Source of the DNA: an uncultured Campylobacter sp.
GTDB lineage: Bacteria; Campylobacterota; Campylobacteria; Campylobacterales; Campylobacteraceae
NCBI RefSeq assembly: GCF_938017615.1
Contig: NZ_CALIJA010000179.1
Location: 1 to 26,228 of the forward strand
Length of the DNA stretch: 26,228 bases
Reading direction: 5' to 3'
Of this stretch, positions 8,614 to 16,264 are shown piece after piece. How positions within the stretch are numbered: the first letter of the stretch is position 1; each line of letters begins with the position of its first letter. The translations under genes and the position numbers were made by a program. The notes under the pieces were generated by a model, which was not told where the DNA came from, did no database searches, and worked only from the letters and a program-made list of their open reading frames with translations.

Positions 8614-9132
8614 ATGATCCTGGACGTCCTTACCTATCCGAATAAAAAGCTTTATCAAAGATCGACCGAGGTCGTGGAATTCGATGCAGCGCTGGGCAAG
8701 CTTTTGGATGATATGTATGAGACGATGATCGCAAAAAACGGCATAGGCCTTGCCGCCATCCAGGTAGGCAAGCCCGTGCGCGCTTTGATCATAAATTTAG
8801 CCAATGAGGAAAAAATCCAAGACAAAAAAGACCTCATCGAGATCATCAATCCGCAAATTTTAAAAAAGGAAGGCGAGGTCGTATTTCAGGAGGGCTGCTT
8901 GTCGGTGCCGGGCTTTTACGAGGACGTCACGCGCGCCGAGTTTATTACGGTGCAGTTTCAAGACCGCGCCGGCAATACCCAGCAAATGGACGCTAGCGAG
9001 CTGCTAGCCGTCTGTATCCAGCACGAGATGGATCACCTCGACGGACATCTTTTTATCGAGCGCATCGGATACAACAAACGCAAAAAATTTGATAAAGAAT
9101 TCAAAAAAAGCCTAAAAGAAAAATCGAAATGA
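8614..9132 (+). CDS. def: Peptide deformylase
   Basis: Removes the N-formyl group from nascent proteins, the first maturation step at the ribosome, which fits its place after tig and clpP. The three metal-site motifs are intact: GIGLAAIQ (43-50), EGCLS with metal ligand C95 (93-97) and HEMDH (137-141) with both histidines and the catalytic glutamate. At 172 residues it is a standard bacterial type enzyme with a lysine-rich tail. The stop TGA overlaps the ATG of the next gene (ATGA). Confidence 0.98.
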   Translation: MILDVLTYPNKKLYQRSTEVVEFDAALGKLLDDMYETMIAKNGIGLAAIQVGKPVRALIINLANEEKIQDKKDLIEIINPQILKKEGEVVFQEGCLSVPGFYEDVTRAEFITVQFQDRAGNTQQMDASELLAVCIQHEMDHLDGHLFIERIGYNKRKKFDKEFKKSLKEKSK

Positions 9133-10646
9133 AATCCCTAAAATGCGCTGCCTTCACGGATGCTCTGATCCCCGTAGAGGTTGAATCGACATTCGTGCGG
9201 GGGCTGCCGGGATTTAATATCGTTGGCCTTGCGGGCGCTACGATAAAAGAGAGCGAAAGTCGCGTAAAAGCCGCTCTTGTGAGCCTAAATTTTAAATTTC
9301 CCGCCTCCAAAATCATCATAAATCTCTCCCCCTCCGACACACCCAAAAACGGCTCACACTTCGATCTTGCGATCGCGCTTCTCATCGCGCTGCAAAAAGA
9401 GCGCATCGACGGCGATTTCTTCGTCTTCGGCGAGCTCGGTTTAGACGGCAGCTTAAAGAGCACGGCAAGCCTCTTTTCGATCCTACTTTTTTTAAGCACG
9501 AAGGTGAAGCGCGCTAAAATTTTAGTGCCGCAAAGTATCGCTCTAAAGGCCTGCACGATCCCAAACTACGACGTTTATGCCGTGGACAGCCTAAACGATG
9601 CGGTCAGATTTTTTTTAGACGAAGAATTTGCCGCAAGCAGGCTTATGCGAGAAACCCATCCGCTTTTTAAAAACGTCGTGGAGATTGACGGGCAAATTTA
9701 CGTCCCCAACCGCGATTTTTCGCTCGATTTCAAAGACGTCAAGGGGCAAAAGCGCGCCAAGCGCGCGAGCCTGATCGCCGCGTGCGGCATGCACAATATC
9801 CTATTTGAGGGCAGCCCCGGCTGCGGCAAAAGTATGTGCGCCAAGCGGATAGCCAGGATTCTGCCTCCACAGAGCCTGGGCGAAGTGCTACTCTCGTGCG
9901 CCTACGAGTCGCTAAATAACAAAGACGTCGATTTTAGCGCGCTGCGCCCCTTCCGCTCGCCGCACCACACCAGCACGCGCAGCTCGATTTTCGGCGGCGG
10001 CAGTAGCGGCGCAAAGATCGGCGAGGTCGCGCTCGCAAACGGCGGTGAGCTGTTTTTCGACGAGCTGCCGCACTTCGGCAAGCAAATTTTAGAAAGCCTG
10101 CGCGAGCCGCTGGAGGATAATAGAATTTTAATTTCGCGCGTAAATTCCAAGGTCGAATACCAAACGAAATTTATCTTCGTCGCGGCGCAAAACCCCTGCC
10201 CGTGCGGAAATCTATTTTCCAAAAACCTCACCTGCACCTGCTCGCTAAACGATATCAGGCGCTACAAAAACACGATCTCCGCGCCCCTGCTCGATCGCAT
10301 CGACATATACGTCGCGATGGATGAGACCGGCGCAGACGACAGAAGCGACGTTTGCAGCGAGGAGATGGCGGATGCGGTGCTGCGGGCGTTTCGCGCGCAA
10401 AAGTCTCGCGGACAGAGCGAGCTAAACGCAAAGCTGCGCGACGAGGATACTGAAAAATTTTGTATCTGCGAAAGCGCTGCGCGGGATGTTTTGCAAACCG
10501 CGATCACCCGCTACGATCTTTCGCAGCGCGGCGTGAATAAGACGCTAAAGCTCGCCCGCACCATCGCCGATCTAGCAGGCGCTGAGATCATCGCTAAGGC
10601 GCATATTTTGGAGGCTCTTAGCTTTCGCATAAGGAGCGAAATTTGA
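9129..10646 (+). CDS. comM: ComM/YifB family AAA+ ATPase (Mg-chelatase-like)
   Basis: A 505-residue ComM-type hexameric helicase. In naturally transformable bacteria ComM promotes branch migration while incoming single strands are integrated. An N-terminal Lon-protease-like fold covers about 1-170 (GLPGFNIVGLAG and INLSPSD are typical). The AAA+ core has Walker A GSPGCGKS (228-235) and Walker B GELFFDE (306-312). The family's cysteine cluster, likely zinc-binding, is C357, C359, C369, C371. Arginine-rich HHTSTRSS (279-286) and LLDRID (387-392) follow the magnesium-chelatase pattern. The ATGA overlap with def and the overlap with the following TTG place it mid-operon. The symbol is by family; competence was not tested here. 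Confidence 0.92.
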   Translation: MKSLKCAAFTDALIPVEVESTFVRGLPGFNIVGLAGATIKESESRVKAALVSLNFKFPASKIIINLSPSDTPKNGSHFDLAIALLIALQKERIDGDFFVFGELGLDGSLKSTASLFSILLFLSTKVKRAKILVPQSIALKACTIPNYDVYAVDSLNDAVRFFLDEEFAASRLMRETHPLFKNVVEIDGQIYVPNRDFSLDFKDVKGQKRAKRASLIAACGMHNILFEGSPGCGKSMCAKRIARILPPQSLGEVLLSCAYESLNNKDVDFSALRPFRSPHHTSTRSSIFGGGSSGAKIGEVALANGGELFFDELPHFGKQILESLREPLEDNRILISRVNSKVEYQTKFIFVAAQNPCPCGNLFSKNLTCTCSLNDIRRYKNTISAPLLDRIDIYVAMDETGADDRSDVCSEEMADAVLRAFRAQKSRGQSELNAKLRDEDTEKFCICESAARDVLQTAITRYDLSQRGVNKTLKLARTIADLAGAEIIAKAHILEALSFRIRSEI

Positions 10647-12292
10647 AAAAAATTTTCTTTAGCACCGAGGAACTCGACGCGCGAGCGAGCACAAAATTTG
10701 GACTTGGCGAGCAAATTTTAATGGAAAACGCCGCAGGCAGGATCGAGCGTGAGATCAGAAAGCGGCTCAAAAAGGGCTCGCGCGTTTTGGCGCTTTGCGG
10801 CGGTGGGAATAACGGTGCAGACGCGCTGGCGGCGCTGCGAAGGCTAAGCGGCGATTTTAGCTGCACGGCGCTTTGCGTGCTTCAAAATAGAAGCGTGGCA
10901 GGTAAATTCCAAGCTGATGCGGCACGGGCTGCGGGCGTTAAGTTTATCGACATCGCGAGCGCAAAAGACGATTGTGGGCACGTAGAGGGCGCGTCTATCA
11001 AGGATGCTTGTGCGCACGAAAGTGCAAGCGGCTCCTATTTAAAAGACGCTGGCGCGAGCGAGCCGCGGGGCGAGCGCGAAAGCCTAAGCGGCGCGGACAA
11101 TTCGGGCGGCGGCGATAAATTACGCGCAAAATTTACAAGCGCTAAATTTGAAACCGCAGAAGACGGTGGAGATTTCGGCAAGCCAGGCAACGATTGCGGC
11201 AAGCCGGGCAGCGTCCTGCGCGATGAGATTATAAACGCAGGCTGCATAATCGACGGGATTTTCGGCAGCGGTTTAAACAAAGCCTTAAGCTCTGAAATTT
11301 GTGAAATTTTATCTCTCGCAAATAGCGCAAAATCCCTAAAAATCGCAGTCGATATCCCAAGTGGCATCGATAAAAGCGGGCGCATTTTAGGAGCTGCCTT
11401 TTGCGCGGATCTGACGATCGCGATGGGAGCGCTAAAGCTCGCGCTGTTTTCGGACGGCGCGAAGGATCAGGTAGGGCGGATCAAGGTCGCAAATCTTGGA
11501 ATTTCGCGCTCAAATTTTGAAAGGGGAAGCGAATATTTTCTACTTCAAAAAAGCGATCTGAAGCTGCCGCTACGCAGGAAGCAAAACACCAACAAGGGCG
11601 ACTTCGGGCACACCTACGTCGTAAGCGGACAGATGAGCGGAGCGGCGCAGATGGCGGCTCTAGCGGCTCACGCGATCGGCAGCGGGCTCGTTAGCGTCGT
11701 TAGCGATGAGCCGTTAAACTTAAGCCCGATTTTGATGCAAAAAAGCTCATTCAATGCCGCGCGGGTCGTGGTTTGCGGCTGCGGGCTGGGGGAGCGGAAG
11801 ATCGATCTTGCCGCGCTGCGGGGCAAAAACTGCGTCATCGACGCCGATCTGTGCTATGAGAGCGAAATTTTAAGCCTACTTAGCGATAATTCAAATTTAA
11901 TCATAACGCCCCATCCGAAGGAGTTCTGCTCGCTTTTGAAGATCGCGGGTATCGCAGATCTTAGCGTGAGCGAGCTGCAAGAGCGGCGCTTCGAGCTTGC
12001 GCGGGCATGGAGCGAGAAATTTAGCGGCGTGCTCGTGCTAAAGGGCGCAAACACGCTCATCGCCCAAGCTGGCATCATCTACGTCTGCGACAAAGGTAAC
12101 GCCGCGCTCGCAAAGGGCGGCAGCGGCGATGTGCTAGCAGGGCTCATCGGCGGGCTGCTCGCGCAAAACTACTCTCCCCTGCAAGCCTCAATCTGCGGTG
12201 TCCTAGCCCACGCACTCGCTGCGCGAGCCTTCGCCAAAAATTCCTACGCGCTAAATCCGCTCGATCTCATCGAGGAGGTAAAATGGTTGTGA
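10643..12292 (+). CDS. nnr: Bifunctional NAD(P)H-hydrate epimerase/dehydratase, with an unusual insertion
   Basis: Repairs damaged NADHX/NADPHX: the N-terminal YjeF_N domain epimerises the hydrate and the C-terminal ribokinase-like domain dehydrates it using ATP or ADP. The epimerase motif GGGNNGADA is at 53-61, IIDGIFGSGL at 202-211 and VDIPSGID at 236-243. The dehydratase has NKGDFGHTYVVSG (317-329), ITPHPKEF (421-428), VLKGANT (465-471) and the nucleotide loop KGGSGDVLAG (491-500). About 90 residues (roughly 107-195) are extra compared with the family. They are low-complexity, Gly/Ser/Asp/Ala-rich, and repeat DxGKPG. Translation starts at a TTG six bases after AAGGAG and overlaps the comM stop. 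The end overlaps purN by ten bases. Confidence 0.93.
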   Translation: MKKIFFSTEELDARASTKFGLGEQILMENAAGRIEREIRKRLKKGSRVLALCGGGNNGADALAALRRLSGDFSCTALCVLQNRSVAGKFQADAARAAGVKFIDIASAKDDCGHVEGASIKDACAHESASGSYLKDAGASEPRGERESLSGADNSGGGDKLRAKFTSAKFETAEDGGDFGKPGNDCGKPGSVLRDEIINAGCIIDGIFGSGLNKALSSEICEILSLANSAKSLKIAVDIPSGIDKSGRILGAAFCADLTIAMGALKLALFSDGAKDQVGRIKVANLGISRSNFERGSEYFLLQKSDLKLPLRRKQNTNKGDFGHTYVVSGQMSGAAQMAALAAHAIGSGLVSVVSDEPLNLSPILMQKSSFNAARVVVCGCGLGERKIDLAALRGKNCVIDADLCYESEILSLLSDNSNLIITPHPKEFCSLLKIAGIADLSVSELQERRFELARAWSEKFSGVLVLKGANTLIAQAGIIYVCDKGNAALAKGGSGDVLAGLIGGLLAQNYSPLQASICGVLAHALAARAFAKNSYALNPLDLIEEVKWL

Positions 12293-12861
12293 AAAAGCTC
12301 GCCGTGCTTTTTAGCGGTAGCGGTTCAAATTTAGAGGCGATTTTGCAGAAGCTGCACGGCAAAATTTTTGGCGAAACCAAGATCGAAGTCGCGCTAACGC
12401 TAAGCAACAAAGCTAACGCAGGCGGCATAGCAAAGGCTGCAAAATTCGGGCTAATAAGCGTGATCCTAAATCATAAAGACTTCGCTAGCCGCGAGGAATT
12501 TGACGCCGCACTCGTGCGCGAGATCGAAAAAAGCGGCGCGGATCTTACGGTGCTTGCGGGCTTTATGCGGATTCTCACGCCCGTTTTTACGAGCAGAGTT
12601 CGCGCGATAAATTTGCACCCGTCGCTACTGCCGCTTTTTAAGGGCGCGCACGCGATAAAAGAGAGCTTTGAGAGCGATATGAAGGTAGGCGGCGTGAGCG
12701 TGCACTGGGTCAGCGAGGAGCTAGACGGCGGCGCGATCATTGCTCAGCGCGCGTTTGAAAAGAGCGCGGGAATGAGCCTTGAGGCTTATGAGGCCAAAAT
12801 CCACGAGATCGAACATGAGCTATTACCGCAGGTGATCGTAGAAATTTTGTGCCGAAGCTAA
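12283..12861 (+). CDS. purN: Phosphoribosylglycinamide formyltransferase
   Basis: PurN transfers a formyl group from 10-formyl-tetrahydrofolate to GAR, the third step of purine synthesis. The phosphate loop is SGSGSN (11-16). The catalytic triad of the family is present: N110 and H112 in INLHPSLLPLFKG, and D148 in ELDGG. Its 192 residues are a normal length. The ATG follows GAGGAGGT inside the end of nnr, so it is last gene of the tig operon. Its stop codon forms part of a 12-base inverted repeat arm, so stop and possible terminator overlap. Confidence 0.97.
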   Translation: MVVKKLAVLFSGSGSNLEAILQKLHGKIFGETKIEVALTLSNKANAGGIAKAAKFGLISVILNHKDFASREEFDAALVREIEKSGADLTVLAGFMRILTPVFTSRVRAINLHPSLLPLFKGAHAIKESFESDMKVGGVSVHWVSEELDGGAIIAQRAFEKSAGMSLEAYEAKIHEIEHELLPQVIVEILCRS

Positions 12862-12890
12862 ATTTAGCGCAGAGATTCGCGCTAAATTTA
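12859..12890. repeat. Perfect 12-base inverted repeat at the purN stop
   Basis: TAAATTTAGCGC and GCGCTAAATTTA enclose an eight-base loop. The left arm begins with the purN TAA. The hairpin is stable but is not followed by a T run, so intrinsic termination is uncertain. It is built from two AAATTT units. Confidence 0.6.
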
Positions 12891-12897
12891 AAGAGCG

Positions 12898-12913
12898 AAA
12901 TTCCGCGGAATTT
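12898..12913. repeat. 16-base perfect GC-core palindrome
   Basis: AAATTCCGCGGAATTT is its own reverse complement and is followed by TAT. It is the second hairpin element after purN. With the run of T at its end it is a weak terminator candidate. Confidence 0.55.
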
Positions 12914-12919
12914 TATAAA

Positions 12920-12970
12920 TTTAAAGCTTAGTTCTTTAAATTTAGGGGCGGTTCGAGGCTAAGCTTTAAA
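12920..12970. repeat. Third inverted repeat, overlapping a possible promoter of the DUF3137 gene
   Basis: TTTAAAGCTTAG (12920-12931) and CTAAGCTTTAAA (12959-12970) are perfect 12-base arms with a 27-base interval. A -10-like TAAAAT at 12967-12972 overlaps the right arm, about 30 bases before the ATG at 13000, so a protein bound across the repeat could control the gene. Confidence 0.5.
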
Positions 12971-12999
12971 ATTTACTAGCTAAATTTAGAAAGAGAAAG

Positions 13000-14040
13000 A
13001 TGACCGCAAACGAACTGGAAAAACTAAGGCTCGGCATCCTGGAAGAGGCGGAGCAGCGCAAAGGCACGGCGTTTTCGATAATAGCACTAGCGGTACTAGC
13101 CTCGGCGCTGTGGCTATTTTTCAATCTTAGAGATCAAGAAGCAGCAGTAGGTCTCTGCTGGATCATAGTGGTATTTAGCTGCGGCAGCATCTCTTTTAGA
13201 GTAGTGAATAAAGATGCAAATATAGTGCGCGTATTTATCTTTTGCACCTTGCTGTGGATACTTGCCAAAGGCGTAGAAATGTGCGAGAATGATACCTTGC
13301 GCTTCGTCATCGCACTCGCAACCATCTGCCTTTCTTTGTTTAATATCGCAGATGCCGCGCTGGAGCGGATCAAATACAACAGATCCAAAAAATTCGTCCG
13401 CGCCTTTAAACACCAATATATTGCGCCTTATATCGCGAGCCTAGGCTACCGATATGAAATTTCAGGCTCGTTTCGGCCGGCGTATCTGCGCGCTAGCGGC
13501 CTATTTGTGGACGGCATAAGCTATTTTGATTGCGAAGATAAAATTTCCGGCGTTTATGACGGAGTATTTTTCAGCTTTGCGGATGTTTGCGTGACTCATA
13601 CTGACGAACGACGTAGCAGCAGGGGGATCTTTTTCTACGCGGAATTTAAAAAGCGCATAAACTCGGTGGCCGTGATCTTGCCGCTGCTCAGCGCGAGACC
13701 GACGCTCGGCGGACTTAAGAAGATCGCGATGGACGATAGCGAGTTTAGCTCCGCATTTAGCGTATATAGCGCCGATGCGGTGTCTGCAATGTATGCCCTC
13801 ACACCTGCCTTTATGCGGCGCTTGCTTCGCTTTAGAAGCGGTGCCGGCGGACCGATCAGTTTAAGCTTTTCGGGCAAAAACGTCTATATTTTCATCCGCA
13901 CGGGATACGATAGTTTCGAGCCTAGCGTGGATCGCAGCGTATTTGGCTTTGATCCCGCCGCGTCTATCAAGCACGAGCTTCTATTCTTTCTCTCCATCGT
14001 AAAAAGCCTGAAACTAAACGAAAATATCTGGCAAGATTAA
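13000..14040 (+). CDS. DUF3137-family membrane protein, function unknown
   Basis: A 346-residue protein of unknown role. The first 120 residues hold about four membrane helices (near 22-42, 48-68, 75-92 and 99-117). The soluble remainder matches the DUF3137 pattern as I know it: YIAPYIASLGYRYE, then a beta-rich block with FSSAFSVYSAD, and near the C-terminus SLSFSGKNVYIFIRTGYDSFEPS. DUF3137 members elsewhere usually have two N-terminal helices. The ATG at 13000 has only a weak purine-rich ribosome site (AGAAAGAG). It stands alone behind the inverted-repeat spacer. A cytoplasmic beta-domain anchored to the membrane is the safest description. Confidence 0.75.
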   Translation: MTANELEKLRLGILEEAEQRKGTAFSIIALAVLASALWLFFNLRDQEAAVGLCWIIVVFSCGSISFRVVNKDANIVRVFIFCTLLWILAKGVEMCENDTLRFVIALATICLSLFNIADAALERIKYNRSKKFVRAFKHQYIAPYIASLGYRYEISGSFRPAYLRASGLFVDGISYFDCEDKISGVYDGVFFSFADVCVTHTDERRSSRGIFFYAEFKKRINSVAVILPLLSARPTLGGLKKIAMDDSEFSSAFSVYSADAVSAMYALTPAFMRRLLRFRSGAGGPISLSFSGKNVYIFIRTGYDSFEPSVDRSVFGFDPAASIKHELLFFLSIVKSLKLNENIWQD

Positions 14041-14558
14041 ATTTGAAATTTGACTTTAAATCCGCAAATACGGAGGTCTTACTCTACCGCGAAATTTTAA
14101 AATTTAAAAGTACTCTTCCCGGCTCGGCGCCTCTATGATTTAGAATTTTCGCGACAAGGTCTGTTACATTTGCGGCGGAGAGCGAAGTTTGAAATCTATC
14201 GCGATGAAATCCCATGCGGTTTATAAATTTTTGTGGCCCGCATAGAGGAATTGAGCAAAGATGGATACTGATATGGCGATGATTGCGCCGTACGCTTTCC
14301 ATAATGGAGATTACCACGCTGCCTATCATCGTGCCGTAAACGCTACTTTTACCGTCGCGAGCTCGCGTCAAAAAAATAGAGTGCCCATCGCGGCAATGAT
14401 AGAAGAGATAATTTACTTATATTTGCATCGTTCATTTCGCTATCCTAATGCTTTTAAAAATCGACGATTAAAAAGCTCACACAAAAGCCGGCCACACATT
14501 TAATCTACCTCCAAGCATTTTTAAGCGACAATACGAAAATCAAATTTTCGGAGTCCTT
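14041..14558. other. Geneless spacer between the DUF3137 gene and ynbA
   Basis: About 520 bases without an intact gene. Overlapping frames exist on both strands at 14084-14503 but none has family features. The minus strand carries the possible remnant described at 14230-14448. No tRNA, and no clear terminator after 14040. Confidence 0.5.
14230..14448 (-). pseudogene. Possible remnant of a small membrane-protein gene
   Basis: On the minus strand an ATG after AGGAT (near 14437) begins MNDANISK, then the reading continues only by changing frame. IISSIIAAMGTLFF is open in one frame and ends at a T7 run (14370-14376 on the plus strand as A7). LTRARDGKSSVYGTMIGSVV continues in a second frame, and AYGAIIAISVSIFAQFLYAG before a stop lies in a third. 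Together these would give a protein of about 75 residues with two or three membrane segments, now broken by frameshifts. I recognise no family, and the joining of frames is my inference. Confidence 0.3.
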
Positions 14559-15161
14559 ATGACGATTTACGAGCTAAAGCCCAAATTTCAAAATTTACTT
14601 CGTCCGTTAGTAAGACGTCTTTACGGCGCGGGCGTCAGCGCAAATCAAGTCACGATCACAGCCTGCGTCATTTCCGTTCTGCTGGGTGGACTTTTGATAA
14701 AATTCGCCGAAATTTCGACGCTATTCTTTCTGCTGCCCGTTTGGATGTTTTTGCGTATGGCGCTAAATGCCATCGACGGCATGCTGGCTCGCGAGTTTAA
14801 TCAAAAAAGCCCGCTGGGCGGCTACCTAAACGAAGCCACGGACGTCATCTCGGACGCCGCGCTGTATCTGCCGTTTGCCTTCGTGGCTCCGTTTGACTGG
14901 GGCGTTATCGCGCTCGTTATCTTTCTATCTTTTATGAGTGAGTTTTTGGGCGTCCTAGGGCAGGTGCACGGTTGCGGCAGGCGATACGACGGACCTATGG
15001 GCAAGAGCGACCGCGCGTTTATATTCGGGCTTATCGGTACGGTATATGCGCTATCTGGGCGACTACCAGAGTGGTTTAGCTGGGTACTTTACGCCGCGAT
15101 ATTTTTACTCGCGCTTACTTGCGCAAACCGCGTGAGGATGGGACTAAAAAGCGTGGAATAA
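14559..15161 (+). CDS. ynbA: YnbA-like CDP-alcohol phosphatidyltransferase with altered active site
   Basis: A 200-residue membrane enzyme of the CDP-alcohol phosphatidyltransferase family, which transfers the phosphatidyl group of CDP-diacylglycerol to an alcohol. The signature normally reads DxxDGxxARx8GxxxDxxxD. Here it is N70-x2-D73-G74-x2-A77-R78-x8-G87-x3-N91-x3-D95, so the first and third aspartates are asparagine. As I recall it, E. coli YnbA has the same two asparagines, so this is a family trait rather than damage. Several hydrophobic helices surround the motif. The ATG follows GGAGTCC. It is the first gene of a lipid cluster that also holds ynbB, ynbC and ynbD counterparts. The acceptor alcohol is unknown. 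Confidence 0.85.
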   Translation: MTIYELKPKFQNLLRPLVRRLYGAGVSANQVTITACVISVLLGGLLIKFAEISTLFFLLPVWMFLRMALNAIDGMLAREFNQKSPLGGYLNEATDVISDAALYLPFAFVAPFDWGVIALVIFLSFMSEFLGVLGQVHGCGRRYDGPMGKSDRAFIFGLIGTVYALSGRLPEWFSWVLYAAIFLLALTCANRVRMGLKSVE

Positions 15162-15625
15162 GGCGCCTTGGACGAGGATAAATTTAATAGCTATCTCCAA
15201 AATCGACGCAAGGTAAATTCGCCTAAATTTGATATAATTGCAAAAGTTTTAAGCTCGCCTCGACGCGGGCACGCAATCGTTATAAATTTGATCTTGTTTA
15301 AATTTACGAGATTTTTTGAGGCGAGGATAAAATATCACGGCGAATTTGTCCGCTTAATTTAGACGCTTTAAAAGACGCTAGGCGCGCAAAACGCGTCGGT
15401 TGATTTCGAGCGTTTTATCAAAGTCGGTGAAATTAAAGGCAAGTAGCAAAAGCGGCAAATTGCAGGCGTTACTTAAAACCGTATCGGCTTTAATCGCCTC
15501 AAATTCATGTCTAAACGCTCGTTTTCGGCAAGATGGGCGAGAAGCTTATTCGCTGCACGCAACCGTAAAATTGAGGGCACCGCAAAAAATGATTTTGAAA
15601 AGTAAAAGAGTAAAAAGGATACGAG
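15162..15625. other. Long spacer or leader before the acyltransferase gene
   Basis: 464 bases without a supported gene; short open frames exist but have no ribosome site or family features. It contains about ten AAATT-type hexamers. A strong -10 box lies at 15233-15238, so roughly 380 bases may be transcribed as a leader or a separate small RNA. Why a gap this long breaks an otherwise tight cluster is not clear; it may be a decayed gene. Confidence 0.5.
15233..15238 (+). promoter_or_regulatory. Strong Campylobacter-type -10 box (TATAAT)
   Basis: The context AAATTTGATATAATTG matches the extended -10 of Campylobacter sigma-70 promoters well. Transcription would start near 15245 and run toward the acyltransferase gene at 15626. 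Confidence 0.5.
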
Positions 15626-16264
15626 ATGAAAGAATTTTTAGCTGCAGCGCTTGATTTTATCCTTTGCCGTATCACGATATTTATCACGGGCGTGCGACCG
15701 CCGCAGGAGCTTTTAAATATCGGCGAGGGTACTAAAATTTACTATGCCAACCACGCTAGCCACGGCGATTTTTTGCTGATTTTCGTCTCGCTGCCGTATC
15801 GCGTGAGAAAGCGCGTGCGCCCCGTCGCGGCGGCGGAGTACTGGGAGAGCGGGCCGGTGCGCAGGTTTCTTGCTAAAAACGTATTTAACATGGTGCTAAT
15901 AAGTCGCCGCAAAGATCCGCTAGAAGCGCTAGCGCAAATGAGCGACGCGCTGCGGACACACTCTCTCATCATCTTTCCGGAAGGCACGCGCAAGATGGAT
16001 GACGATCTCGCGCTACAGCCGTTTAAAAGCGGGGTGTTTCGTTTGGCGCAGGAGTGCCCCTCCGTGCCTTTGGTGCCGATTTGGATCAAAAACGCGCGTA
16101 ACGTCCTGCCCAAGGGCTTTATGATACCCATTCCGCTGCTTTGCGAGCTGATAGTGGGCGAGGAGATAACCTACGGCGGCGAGGGCAAGGGCGAGTTTTT
16201 ACAAAAGGCGCAGGACGCGCTGCTAGCGATGAGCGATACGCAAAATGATGGAACAAAAGCCTAG
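15626..16264 (+). CDS. PlsC-family 1-acyl-glycerol-phosphate acyltransferase
   Basis: A 212-residue acyltransferase expected to add the second acyl chain to lysophosphatidate, giving phosphatidate at the inner membrane. The catalytic H-x4-D motif is H43-D48 (YANHASHGDF). The glycerol-phosphate-binding FPEGTR is at 117-122, and VPLVPIWI (148-155) corresponds to the family's fourth block. A hydrophobic N-terminus (about 5-22) anchors it. The start follows AAGGATACGAG. Placement between ynbA and ynbB suggests it supplies a dedicated phosphatidate pool or acylates another lipid intermediate. E. coli ynbABCD has no acyltransferase inside. Its end overlaps the next short frame by 20 bases. Confidence 0.9.
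   Translation: MKEFLAAALDFILCRITIFITGVRPPQELLNIGEGTKIYYANHASHGDFLLIFVSLPYRVRKRVRPVAAAEYWESGPVRRFLAKNVFNMVLISRRKDPLEALAQMSDALRTHSLIIFPEGTRKMDDDLALQPFKSGVFRLAQECPSVPLVPIWIKNARNVLPKGFMIPIPLLCELIVGEEITYGGEGKGEFLQKAQDALLAMSDTQNDGTKA

Noticed and set aside
9129..10646. Magnesium chelatase subunit for chlorophyll synthesis
   Set aside because: The Lon-like N-terminal domain and the cysteine cluster are those of the ComM/YifB family, and no tetrapyrrole genes are nearby.
14261..14503. 80-codon plus-strand frame in the spacer before ynbA
   Set aside because: No ribosome site, no family features, His/Arg/Tyr-rich composition, and it is antisense to the more plausible broken membrane-protein remnant.
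15168..15654. Two short plus-strand frames (64 and 84 codons) between ynbA and the acyltransferase gene
   Set aside because: Neither has a ribosome site or a recognisable sequence; the second overlaps the acyltransferase start in another frame, and both consist largely of motif-rich spacer.
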